DNA of 54,379 nt, from positions 1 through 54,379 of the forward strand of contig AYSC01000027.1 of assembly GCA_000503195.1 (NCBI GenBank). Direction: 5' to 3'. This stretch comes from Blastomonas sp. CACIA14H2. Its GTDB lineage: Bacteria > Pseudomonadota > Alphaproteobacteria > Sphingomonadales > Sphingomonadaceae. Numbering within the stretch: position 1 is the stretch's first letter; each line of letters starts with the position of its first letter. The notes under the pieces are model-generated. The model ran no database searches. It had not been told where the DNA came from and worked only from the letters and a program-made list of their open reading frames with translations. Below are positions 31,191-38,245 of this stretch, in pieces. A program made the translations under genes and the position numbers.

Positions 31191-31447
31191 GCCCGGCAAA
31201 AGCGGAACTATAGATGCCAAAAGCGCAACTTTGTTGCGCCGCACAACGCGCGATTTCGCCCTAAGTCTCTGATTTTCCGTCCCACCGATACAGACATGCA
31301 GAAAATGCATCTGGCTGCGCGAAAATATCATTCGCAAATGCAGCATTGCGTATTGAAACCTATCAACCGCGCAATTAAATGGACGCCACAACAAGATTGC
31401 CCGCTACGGGCCCGTTCGTCCTCCCCGCGATTGAAAGGAATGCCATC
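31191..31447. promoter_or_regulatory. A/T-richer leader in front of small secreted protein
   Basis: The 257 bp are A/T-richer than the flanks. They hold a perfect hairpin GCGCAAC-TTT-GTTGCGC (31223-31239), which may end the upstream transcript, and an imperfect dyad CGCAAATGCAGCATTGCG near 31330-31350. The promoter of the downstream gene must be here; its -35/-10 could not be fixed. Confidence 0.4.
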
Positions 31448-31720
31448 ATGAACCTTCGTTCCGCACTGCTCGGCGCCGTTCTCCTAGCCGCCACCGCCGC
31501 TCCCGCCTTCGCGCAGGACGACGCCCTGATCTCGAAGAACCAGACCATCTACGACGCCGAAGGCAAGCGCGTCGGCAAGGTGACCCGCGTTCTCGAAGAC
31601 GGCTCGGCCCTGGTCATCTACAAGGGCAAGGTCGTGCGCATCGGCGCCTCGACCCTGACCGCCGCCGAAGGCAAGGTCACGACCTCGCTTTCGAAGAAGG
31701 AACTTGCCCGTCTGGATTGA
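31448..31720 (+). CDS. small secreted/periplasmic protein of unknown function
   Basis: The 90-residue precursor starts MNLRSALLGAVLLAATAAPA with a cleavable signal peptide ending FAQDDA. The mature part of about 65 residues (QTIYDAEGKRVGKVTRVLED, SALVIYKGKVVRIGASTLT) is a short beta-rich domain reminiscent of a PRC-barrel. Many sphingomonads encode such secreted small proteins. ATG 31448-31450 has AAAGGAATGCCATC upstream. A strong stem-loop terminator follows. It is not obviously part of the catabolic or photosynthetic pathways. Confidence 0.75.
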   Translation: MNLRSALLGAVLLAATAAPAFAQDDALISKNQTIYDAEGKRVGKVTRVLEDGSALVIYKGKVVRIGASTLTAAEGKVTTSLSKKELARLD

Positions 31721-31742
31721 TCCTCTCGATCCATGACACCCG

Positions 31743-31780
31743 AAAAGGCCGGGGAAGCGCATCGCTTCTCCGGCCTTTTT
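31743..31780 (+). terminator. rho-independent terminator, possibly bidirectional
   Basis: AAAAGGCCGGGGAAGCG, loop CAT, CGCTTCTCCGGCCTTTTT. It has an A-run on the 5' side and a T-run on the 3' side, so it could act for either strand. It lies 22 bases past the stop of the small secreted protein. Confidence 0.88.
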
Positions 31781-31810
31781 CGTGCGTGCGATTGGTGATT
31801 GCCGCCGTCG

Positions 31811-31936
31811 CTGACACCCTTCCACCCCCCGCTGCGCGGGCGGTTCCCCTCCCCTTGCAGGGGAGGACTTTACGGACGCGCTTGCCAAATCCTCCCTGCA
31901 AGGGGAGGGGGACCACGAAGTGGTGGAGGGGTGTCC
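31811..31936. repeat. intergenic hairpin repeat, family D
   Basis: TGACACCCTTCCACC, CCCCTCCCCTTGCAGGGGAG and an inverted second half CCTCCCTGCAAGGGGAGGGG, GGAGGGGTGTCCCC. It forms an inverted pair similar to 21631-21760. Together with the terminator it occupies most of the gap 31721-32037; no gene was seen there. Confidence 0.8.
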
Positions 31937-32037
31937 CCGGTAGGAAGACTGGCTGCCGTAGCGTCACCGCAGAACCCATCGAAACCCCTTCCCAAAGCCA
32001 CTTTTCTTTTGCGCGCAAAGCCGCTTAAGGTTCGGGC

Positions 32038-32907
32038 ATGAAACCGACCGGACCCTCTTCACAGACCTATTTCTCGCAGCGGCTGCGGCTGCATTATGCC
32101 GATTGGGGTAATGCCGACGCCCCGCCGCTGATCCTCGTCCATGGCGGCGAGGACCATTGCCGATCCTGGGACTGGGTGGCGAGCGAGCTGCAGCAAGACT
32201 GGCATGTCATCGCCCCCGATCTGCGCGGTCATGGCGATTCGCAATGGACCGCCGACGGCAATTATCCGATCATGAATTTCGTCTACGACCTGTCGCAGCT
32301 GGTCGAGCAGTTCGGCTATGACCAGGTGACTATCGTGTCGCACTCGCTCGGCGGCAACACCGCGCTGCGCTATGCCGGGCTGTATCCGGAAAAGGTGCGC
32401 AAGATCGTCGCGATCGAGGGGCTGGGCCCATCTCCGAAGATGATCGAGGAGCGCAACGCCACCCCGGTGCACGAGCACTGGCGCAAATGGTATGCCGACA
32501 AGCGCGCCAAGGCGACGCGCAAGCACCGCGAATATGACAGCTTCGAGGAGGCGCTGTCGCGGATGCACGCGGAGAACAGCTATCTCACCGCCGAACAGGC
32601 GCGGCACCTGTGCGAACATGCCGTGATCCGCAACGAGAACGGCACGTACAGCTGGAAGTTCGACCCGCATATCCGCATTTGGCCGATCCTCGACATTCCG
32701 CCCGAGCACATGCACCAGCTCTGGCAGCGCATCACCTGTCCGACGCTGCTGTGCTGGGGCGAGAAGAGCTGGGCCTCCGATCCCGAGGCCGATGGCCGGA
32801 TGGAGCTGTTCCAGAACGCACGGCTCGCCAAGTTCGCCGATGCCGGACACTGGCTGCACCACGACCAGTTCGACCGGTTCATGGCCGAGCTGAAGGGCTT
32901 CCTGTGA
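32038..32907 (+). CDS. alpha/beta-hydrolase
   Basis: The 289-residue protein has the oxyanion/strand-3 region LILVHGGEDHCRSWDWVASE, the nucleophile elbow SHSLGG (S103), a candidate acid D248 and the catalytic His H271 in DAGHWLHHDQFDRF. The fold is that of epoxide hydrolases, meta-cleavage hydrolases and esterases. The stop overlaps the start of the DinB-like gene (TGATG at 32905-32909), so the two are coupled. The substrate is unknown; it could hydrolyse a ring-cleavage product or ester. Confidence 0.88.
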   Translation: MKPTGPSSQTYFSQRLRLHYADWGNADAPPLILVHGGEDHCRSWDWVASELQQDWHVIAPDLRGHGDSQWTADGNYPIMNFVYDLSQLVEQFGYDQVTIVSHSLGGNTALRYAGLYPEKVRKIVAIEGLGPSPKMIEERNATPVHEHWRKWYADKRAKATRKHREYDSFEEALSRMHAENSYLTAEQARHLCEHAVIRNENGTYSWKFDPHIRIWPILDIPPEHMHQLWQRITCPTLLCWGEKSWASDPEADGRMELFQNARLAKFADAGHWLHHDQFDRFMAELKGFL

Positions 32908-33707
32908 TGCAGCAGGCGGCCGATTTCCTCACCGAATGCGACCGTATCCACGTGCTGGTCGCGCCACTCGATGAAGCGGTGCTGACGACGCCGACCGCGT
33001 TCAAGGGCTGGACGATCAGCGACGTCATCGGCCATCTGCACGTTTGGAACCAGGCCGCGCAGCTCTCGCTCAAGGACGAGGACGCGTTCAAAGCCTTCAT
33101 GCGTCAGGTCGGCGGCATCATCGCCAAGGGCGGGGACCTGAACAGCTTCGAGCGCGTTTGGCTCGACGGGCTCACCGGCCAGGCTTTGGTTGCGCAATGG
33201 GCCGAGACCTATCGCACGGTCGCCGCCGATTTCGCCGAGGCCGATCCCGCCCAGCGCGTGCCCTGGGCCGGGCCGAGCATGAGCGCGCGCTCGTCGATCA
33301 CCGCGCGGCTTATGGAAAGCTGGGCGCATGCCCAGGCGATCTTCGACGTGCTGGGGCAAGAGCGCGAGAACGGCGATGCGCTGAAGAATATCTGCGTGCT
33401 CGGGCTCAACACCTATGGCTGGACATTCAAGAACCGCAAGCTCGAGCCACCCCAGCCGGTGCCGCAGTTGCGCCTCACCGCGCCGTCGGGCGAATTGTGG
33501 GTCTTCGGCGAACCGGCGGACGGCGAACTGATCGAGGGCGATGCGGCCGAATTCTGCCAGGTGGTGACGCAGACCCGCAACATCGGCGACACGTCGCTCA
33601 AGGTCACGGGGCCGAATGCCACCGCGTGGATGGCCATCGCGCAATGCTTCGCCGGTGCCCCGGTCGATCCGCCCGCGCCGGGCGTGCGACGGAAGGCGAC
33701 GGCTTGA
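32907..33707 (+). CDS. DinB/maleylpyruvate-isomerase-like metal-binding protein
   Basis: The 266-residue protein resembles the TIGR03084-type subgroup of mycothiol-dependent-isomerase-like proteins. The helical N-terminal domain has TISDVIGHLHVWNQAAQLSL (His metal ligand), and SSITARLMESWAHAQAIFDV provides another conserved His. The C-terminal part (PQLRLTAPSGELWVFGEPAD) is a separate beta domain. Sphingomonads do not make mycothiol, so the function must differ. Translational overlap with the hydrolase gene argues for a shared role. Confidence 0.8.
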   Translation: MQQAADFLTECDRIHVLVAPLDEAVLTTPTAFKGWTISDVIGHLHVWNQAAQLSLKDEDAFKAFMRQVGGIIAKGGDLNSFERVWLDGLTGQALVAQWAETYRTVAADFAEADPAQRVPWAGPSMSARSSITARLMESWAHAQAIFDVLGQERENGDALKNICVLGLNTYGWTFKNRKLEPPQPVPQLRLTAPSGELWVFGEPADGELIEGDAAEFCQVVTQTRNIGDTSLKVTGPNATAWMAIAQCFAGAPVDPPAPGVRRKATA

Positions 33708-34345
33708 GGTACGGCGGCTGCCAACTGAGGCCTCCGAGCTGATCCACCCCGTCACCCTGAACTTGTTTCAGGGCCCATTTCTCCCCATGCGGCTTCGGCT
33801 GATCGGGCACGATGGATGCTGAAACAAGTTCAGCATGACGGCGTTTATTGCCGCTGAGAGCAGTGCGAGGTACCGACATCGCTCATGCTGCGAGGTGAGC
33901 AGCAGATGGGCTCCGCGAGACCCGCGCCACCAGACTCCCCTCCCTGAAAGGGAGGGGCAGGGGGTGGGTCAACAACACCCGCCTCGATGTACTAATGCGC
34001 GCATCCGCATGCACCCACCCTAACCCTCCCTTGCAGGGAGGGGAACGCGCATCGCGCAGCCTCTTCATGAACACGCCGCCCCTTCGCGCCTTCGCGTCTT
34101 CGCGTGAAAAATCAGGTTCACGCGAAGCCCGCGAAGCCGCGAAGAGGCCCGGCGCAATCCCGACCCCCAAACCACCCGCTCCCCTGCGAAGGCAGGGGCC
34201 CATCTCCCAAGTGGTGCGTCTGGTGCGAGGGCAGGAGATGGATGCCTGCCTTCGCAGGCAAGCGGTTGGGGAAAAGTGGCAGCTTGACCGCGATGTCCGT
34301 TATAATTTTGATACGAACAAAGCCTGCCGTTCAGCAAACGACCCC
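33708..34345. repeat. cluster of four hairpin-repeat families (E, D, F, C)
   Basis: No gene was found in this 638-bp gap. It contains family E (33750-33840: GTCACCCTGAACTTGTTTCA ... GCTGAAACAAGTTCAGCATG), a D unit (33935-34042, CTCCCCTCCCTGAAAGGGAG ... CTCCCTTGCAGGGAGGGG), a fourth family F (34080-34146, CCTTCGCGCCTTCGCG ... CGCGAAGCCCGCGAAG) and a C unit (34178-34266). It is the densest repeat array in the window. Confidence 0.8.
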
Positions 34346-34690
34346 TTAGCGGACGTTAGGCGCCACCTTGAATAAGGTAGCCAATTGCTTCTTTGCGTCC
34401 CAACCTTGCGGCCGCTTGGTCAACTGACCCGACCATGGCGGCTCTCCATTCCAACTGCTCCGATACGCCCGGAGGGACCCCAAGATAGAGTTCTCGGCGG
34501 CAGCCGAAGCATGTGCATTGTCGTCGAAGCCCGGCTCCCATAGGCAGCATGGACAGATCGTTATGCCAATGATCCCACCGCGTTCATTGTAGGTTGGCTC
34601 ACTCGCAAAGCCGGGAAAGCCGCACGCCGGACACAGGAGATTGCCCGCATCGTCTCGCACGTTGAATTGGAGCGCGTAAGTCACTCTCAA
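34346..34690 (-). CDS. orphan cysteine-rich protein with two zinc-knuckle-like motifs
   Basis: The 114-residue product has paired motifs LLCPACGFPGF and TICPCCLWEPGFDD, like the cysteine-rich CPCC family. No further domain is recognised. It lies next to a dense repeat array, has no nearby partner gene, and its codon use is less GC-biased than that of neighbouring genes, so horizontal acquisition is possible. The start ATG is at 34688-34690 on the minus strand. A related immunity or toxin-associated role is known for some CPCC proteins but cannot be claimed here. Confidence 0.65.
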   Translation of the reverse strand: MRVTYALQFNVRDDAGNLLCPACGFPGFASEPTYNERGGIIGITICPCCLWEPGFDDNAHASAAAENSILGSLRAYRSSWNGEPPWSGQLTKRPQGWDAKKQLATLFKVAPNVR

Positions 34691-34773
34691 AACCTATCGC
34701 ATTAGACGGCAACTATCCACCCATTCCCCGTCATTCCGGCAACCAGCCCCGTCACCCAAAAGCCGCCGCCCCT

Positions 34774-35691
34774 TCACCCCCGCCTTGGCATCCGGAACGG
34801 CAGCATCAGCTTCACGATCCCCTTTTCCAGCCGGTCCAATGACAGGCTTTCATGCACCGCCTCCGCCTGCTCCCCGAACAGCCGCGTCTTGAGCGCGGTG
34901 CGCGAATAAAAGGGCGTGTCCTCCCATGTCCGGCGGATTTCGACCGGCGCGCCCGCATCGGCGCGGGTTATGCGCGGCATGCGCCATAGCGTCTTGGGCA
35001 GCACGCGTTCGGGGGGCAGTTCGACCTCGCTGATCGTGCCGTCTTCGGCGAAGCGCAGGCCCATGGCGAAGCGGCTGGCGTCGCGGCGCTGGCCTTCATA
35101 GAGCACCACCGAATCGCGGCCGAGATGCGCGCGCGACCAGTGCCAGTCGGAAAAGCCGCGCTCGAGCGGTTCGATCCCGGCATTGCTGTCGATATAGCCC
35201 TCGCCGCGCCAGCTAAGCGAAGGGCTCTTCATGTCGACCTCGATCGCCGCGCGCGGGGCGATCGGGCGCCAGGCATGGTTGCCTGCCAGGTCGAGCGGCC
35301 ATTGGGTCTGCGGCATCATGTGCGGATAGACGCGGATCGTGCCGCGCACCCGGCGCGGGATCGGCGCGGTGATCTCTTCGAGATCGATGCGCAGGCTGGT
35401 GCCATCCCAGTGCATCGCGCTGGGGCCGATGACGAGATGATCGTGATCGCGCGAAAGATGCTTGGCTCCACGCTCGGTCATGCACCAGCCGCCGCCTGGG
35501 CCATAGAGCGCGACGTTCATCGCGATATGATTGTCCGGAACGCCGCGCCCCGACCAGTGATAATAGGGTGAGAAGACGCTACCGATGAACGCGATGATGG
35601 TGAGGCCGTGTTTTCCGTCGTCGCTCAGCGCGTCGATATACCACCAGGCATAGCCGCCCGGCGGGACGACCGCATCGAAGGCAGGTCCGCA
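34774..35691 (-). CDS. crtC: hydroxyneurosporene synthase / carotenoid 1,2-hydratase (5' end unresolved)
   Basis: The product should hydrate the terminal double bond of neurosporene- or lycopene-type carotenoids. Clear CrtC features are VPPGGYAWWYIDALSDDGKH, IAFIGSVFSPYYHWSGRG and MHWDGTSLRIDLEEITAPIP. The reading frame remains open upstream, but no ATG, GTG or TTG exists between the conserved PAFDAVVPPGG segment and the middle of crtD, where it overlaps the crtD tail in another frame. The 5' boundary given is approximate. A non-canonical start or an indel in the assembly would explain it. It is the downstream partner of crtD; the pair probably shares the PpsR-controlled promoter upstream of crtD. 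Confidence 0.85.
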   Translation of the reverse strand, partial: CGPAFDAVVPPGGYAWWYIDALSDDGKHGLTIIAFIGSVFSPYYHWSGRGVPDNHIAMNVALYGPGGGWCMTERGAKHLSRDHDHLVIGPSAMHWDGTSLRIDLEEITAPIPRRVRGTIRVYPHMMPQTQWPLDLAGNHAWRPIAPRAAIEVDMKSPSLSWRGEGYIDSNAGIEPLERGFSDWHWSRAHLGRDSVVLYEGQRRDASRFAMGLRFAEDGTISEVELPPERVLPKTLWRMPRITRADAGAPVEIRRTWEDTPFYSRTALKTRLFGEQAEAVHESLSLDRLEKGIVKLMLPFRMPRRG

Positions 35692-37166
35692 AGCAGCCGC
35701 TCTGCCGCCAAGCGGCCGGAGAGGCTCGCCATCGGGATCCCGGCGCCGGGGTGAATGCCACCCCCGGCCAGATAGAGCCCCGGCAAGCGGCTCGCTGCCC
35801 CGGGCCGCTGGAAAGCCGCCTTCCAGCCATGGGTCGCCCGGCCGTAAAGGGCGCCGCCCGTCGCCGGGAACAGACGCTCGTAATCCGACGGGGTCACCAG
35901 ATGCGAATTGTCCGGCGAACGGTCGATCGTCAGGCCACAGGCCTCCAGGAAGCCGAAAACTTGCCTCTCGCATCGGTCGATCTCCGCCTGTGAACTTTGT
36001 CTGGTGTCGCCATTGGCTGGCGCGTTGACGATGAGCTGCAGCCGCTCGGGACCCGGCGGCGCGCGCGCGCTATGGTCGTCGCGGTCCTGCGCGCAGATAT
36101 AGATGGTGGGGGATTCGGGCACCGCGCCGCGGGAGAAGATCGCGTCGAACTCGGCGCGATAATCGTTCGAGAAGAACACGCTGTGGCGGACGAGCGGAAA
36201 ACCGGCGGTCTTCGCGTTCATCAGCCAGGTCATGCTCGACAGCGAGCGCTGCTTCGGCGGCACCGGCGGAACCGCCTTGCGCGCCGCCTCGCCCAGCCGC
36301 CCGATGTTGAGCGCGGCGGGATCGCCGTTGAACACCACCGCGCGGCCGCGAATGACCTCGCCCGATTCGAGCCGGACGCCCGCGGCGCGGCCATGTTCGG
36401 TGACGATCTCGGCAATCGGCGCGTCATAGCGGAACTGCGCACCGTTGCTGCGCGCAAGGTCCGCGATGGCCGTCGCGATCGAGTGCATGCCGTTGTCGGC
36501 GAGCCACACCCCGTCCTGCTCGACATGCGCGATCAGCATCAAGGTGGCCGGCGCGACGAACGGCGACGAGCCGCAATAGGTGGCATAGCGGCCGAACAGC
36601 TGGTGCAGCCGGGGATCATGGAAATGGCGGCCCAGCGCCTTCCACATCGCCTGATAGGGGCGGATCGCCATCGTCTCGGGCAGGCGTTTCAGCCCGATGC
36701 GCGTGACCAGCGAAAAGGGGGTGGGCGCCGGGGCCTCCAGATAGGGTTCGCGCAGCACGTTGAAGATGCGTGCCGCCTCGGCGCAGAAGCTGCGGAAACC
36801 GGCGGCATCGCGCGCGCCGAAATATTCGCCGATCGCGGACTCGCTGTGCGCGACATCGGCGAACAGGTCGAACGGCGCATCCGGGCCCCAGGCATGGCGC
36901 GCGATCAGGCTGGCGGGGGTGAGCGGGATCGCAGCATTGAGATCGCCGCCGCAATCGGCGAACAGCCGCTCGAACACCCAGCGCATCGTGAACACTGTCG
37001 GCCCGCCATCGACCGGGCGGCCCGCCGCCATCACCTCGCGCAGCTTGCCGCCGGGGGTCTTCTGCCGCTCGACCACCAGCACCGGCTCGCCCGCTGCCGC
37101 GAGCAAGGCAGCGGCGCTCAATCCGCCCATGCCCGCGCCCGCGACGATGATCGGTTCATGCCGCAT
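35625..37166 (-). CDS. crtD: methoxyneurosporene dehydrogenase (CrtD)
   Basis: The 513-residue protein has the amine-oxidase/desaturase FAD fold: the N-terminal IIVAGAGMGGLSAAALLAAA, ERQKTPGGKLREV and VDGGPTVFTM, and the C-terminal YLAGGGIHPGAGIPMASLSG. CrtD introduces a 3,4 double bond after CrtC hydration. The C-terminal 30 residues overlap the region where crtC should begin. The ATG is at 37164-37166. Two TGT-N12-ACA sites lie just upstream (37215-37256), so PpsR control is very likely. Compared with crtI it is closer in organisation to dehydrogenases of the crtC-crtD pair in purple bacteria. Confidence 0.93.
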   Translation of the reverse strand: MRHEPIIVAGAGMGGLSAAALLAAAGEPVLVVERQKTPGGKLREVMAAGRPVDGGPTVFTMRWVFERLFADCGGDLNAAIPLTPASLIARHAWGPDAPFDLFADVAHSESAIGEYFGARDAAGFRSFCAEAARIFNVLREPYLEAPAPTPFSLVTRIGLKRLPETMAIRPYQAMWKALGRHFHDPRLHQLFGRYATYCGSSPFVAPATLMLIAHVEQDGVWLADNGMHSIATAIADLARSNGAQFRYDAPIAEIVTEHGRAAGVRLESGEVIRGRAVVFNGDPAALNIGRLGEAARKAVPPVPPKQRSLSSMTWLMNAKTAGFPLVRHSVFFSNDYRAEFDAIFSRGAVPESPTIYICAQDRDDHSARAPPGPERLQLIVNAPANGDTRQSSQAEIDRCERQVFGFLEACGLTIDRSPDNSHLVTPSDYERLFPATGGALYGRATHGWKAAFQRPGAASRLPGLYLAGGGIHPGAGIPMASLSGRLAAERLLADLPSMRSSRRAAMPGGISTR

Positions 37167-37214
37167 GGCTGGGCCAGTCAGGGAAGCGCCGGGTCATCCC
37201 GTGATGCTAGCACC

Positions 37215-37232
37215 TGTCCAGAAAGTTTGACA
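37215..37232. promoter_or_regulatory. PpsR-type site 1, crtD promoter
   Basis: TGTCCAGAAAGTTTGACA gives TGT-N12-ACA exactly. On the minus strand, TGTCAA (-35-like) and TAGCAT (-10-like, 17 bp apart) overlap it, so binding would block transcription of crtD-crtC. Confidence 0.85.
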
Positions 37233-37238
37233 GATGTT

Positions 37239-37256
37239 TGTCGGAATATTTGGACA
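37239..37256. promoter_or_regulatory. PpsR-type site 2, crtD promoter
   Basis: TGTCGGAATATTTGGACA is a second exact TGT-N12-ACA, 24 bp from the first. Tandem sites of this kind are known for cooperative PpsR/CrtJ binding. Confidence 0.85.
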
Positions 37257-37289
37257 TCGGATTGGCGCGGGTTGGCACAACACGTAGAA

Positions 37290-37432
37290 CCCTCCCCCTT
37301 GATGGGGGAGGGTGGGGTGGGGGTGATGGTGCCGGATCGCGCATGGGTACCAGCACGCGCCTTCACCCTCACCGCTGCGACTAGGCTCCTGCGTCGCCAA
37401 GTCTCGCTGCCTCTCCCATCGAGGGAGAGGCG
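37290..37432. repeat. composite hairpin repeat, family D (long form, inverted copy)
   Basis: CCCTCCCCCTTGATGGGGGAGGG, then GGTGGGGTGGGGGTGATGGT, CGCCTTCACCCTCACCGCTG, CTCGCTGCC and CTCTCCCATCGAGGGAGAGG. The blocks are those of 7402-7547 in opposite orientation. It lies between the crtD promoter and the membrane-protein gene. Confidence 0.8.
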
Positions 37433-37441
37433 AGGAGTGCA

Positions 37442-37714
37442 TCACCCGCCCCGCTTGACCAGCATTCCGCGCCGCCCGAGATCGGCAAGGTGCAGCGGGA
37501 AGGACAGGACCAGCGGCAGCGCGATCCACGGCCAGGCGGCGCCGGTCAGCGCGCCGCGCAGTGCCAGCATCATCAGCACCGCCGCGCTCAGCCCCAGGCC
37601 GACATCGAGCGCCCGGTTGCCGCGAAGCACCAGCCAGACGAACTCCGCCGCGAGCACCGCCAGCACCAGATCGACGACATGTCCGCTGGCGAACAGGGCG
37701 CGCACGAGCTCCAT
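37442..37714 (-). CDS. small membrane protein of unknown function, coupled to tspO
   Basis: The 90-residue product begins MELVRALFASGHVVDLVLAV and has three likely membrane helices (VVDLVLAVLAAEFVWLVL, VGLGLSAAVLMMLALRGAL, WPWIALPLVLSFPLHLADLG). The ATG at 37712-37714 overlaps the tspO stop by four bases. I do not recognise the family. As the last gene of the bchG operon, it may assist tetrapyrrole transport or TspO function. Confidence 0.7.
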   Translation of the reverse strand: MELVRALFASGHVVDLVLAVLAAEFVWLVLRGNRALDVGLGLSAAVLMMLALRGALTGAAWPWIALPLVLSFPLHLADLGRRGMLVKRGG

Positions 37715-38196
37715 CAGCCGAACGGCCCGTTGAGCTGGACGATGGCATAGTTGAGCGCGGCGGCGACGCTGACCCAGGCGATATAGGGCAGCAGCAGCCA
37801 GGCCGAGAGCTTGGAGAAGCGCCCGCAATAGACGATCAGCCCCGCGATCGAGAGCCAGAGCAGCGTGACCTCGACCAGCGCCCAGTCGGGCCGCTGCACG
37901 CGGAAGAACAGCAGGCTCCACAGCACGTTGAGAAAGCCGTTGAACGCGAACAATCCGATGACATTGGTCCGCGCCTTGACGCTGGGCGCGGCGCGCCAGG
38001 CGGCGAGCGAGGCCATCGCGGCGAGCGCAAAGATCAGCGTCCAGGCGACGCCATAGAGCCAGCCGGGCGGGGCCCAATCGGGCTGGGCGAGACCCTGGTA
38101 CCAGGGGCCGAGATCGGTGATCGTCGCGCCGCCCGCGGCGACGACCAGAGCCGCCATCGCCGCCAGGATGACCGGCAGCAAGCCTTCACGATGCAT
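37714..38196 (-). CDS. tspO: TspO/MBR family tryptophan-rich sensory protein
   Basis: The 160-residue five-helix membrane protein is of the TspO type: ATITDLGPWYQGLAQPDWAP, GWLYGVAWTLIFALAAMASL, FNGFLNVLWSLLFFRVQRPD, WLSIAGLIVYCGRFSKLSAW and LNYAIVQLNGPFG. TspO binds porphyrins and in Rhodobacter negatively affects photosynthesis-gene expression. It follows bchP by 49 bp and precedes a 90-codon membrane gene by overlap, so it is likely in the bchG operon. Confidence 0.92.
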   Translation of the reverse strand: MHREGLLPVILAAMAALVVAAGGATITDLGPWYQGLAQPDWAPPGWLYGVAWTLIFALAAMASLAAWRAAPSVKARTNVIGLFAFNGFLNVLWSLLFFRVQRPDWALVEVTLLWLSIAGLIVYCGRFSKLSAWLLLPYIAWVSVAAALNYAIVQLNGPFG

Positions 38197-38245
38197 TCCA
38201 GCCTCCCAGCTGCGGCCTCTCGGCCGTTACGTCCCAGGCGTCGGT

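Noticed and set aside
31223-31350. Small RNA gene in the A/T-rich leader
   Set aside because: One 7-bp hairpin and an imperfect dyad are present, but no terminator-like T-run or promoter pair defines an RNA.
21-34345. Interpreting the short palindromes as CRISPR repeats
   Set aside because: Units differ in length and spacing, have no unique spacers and no cas genes.
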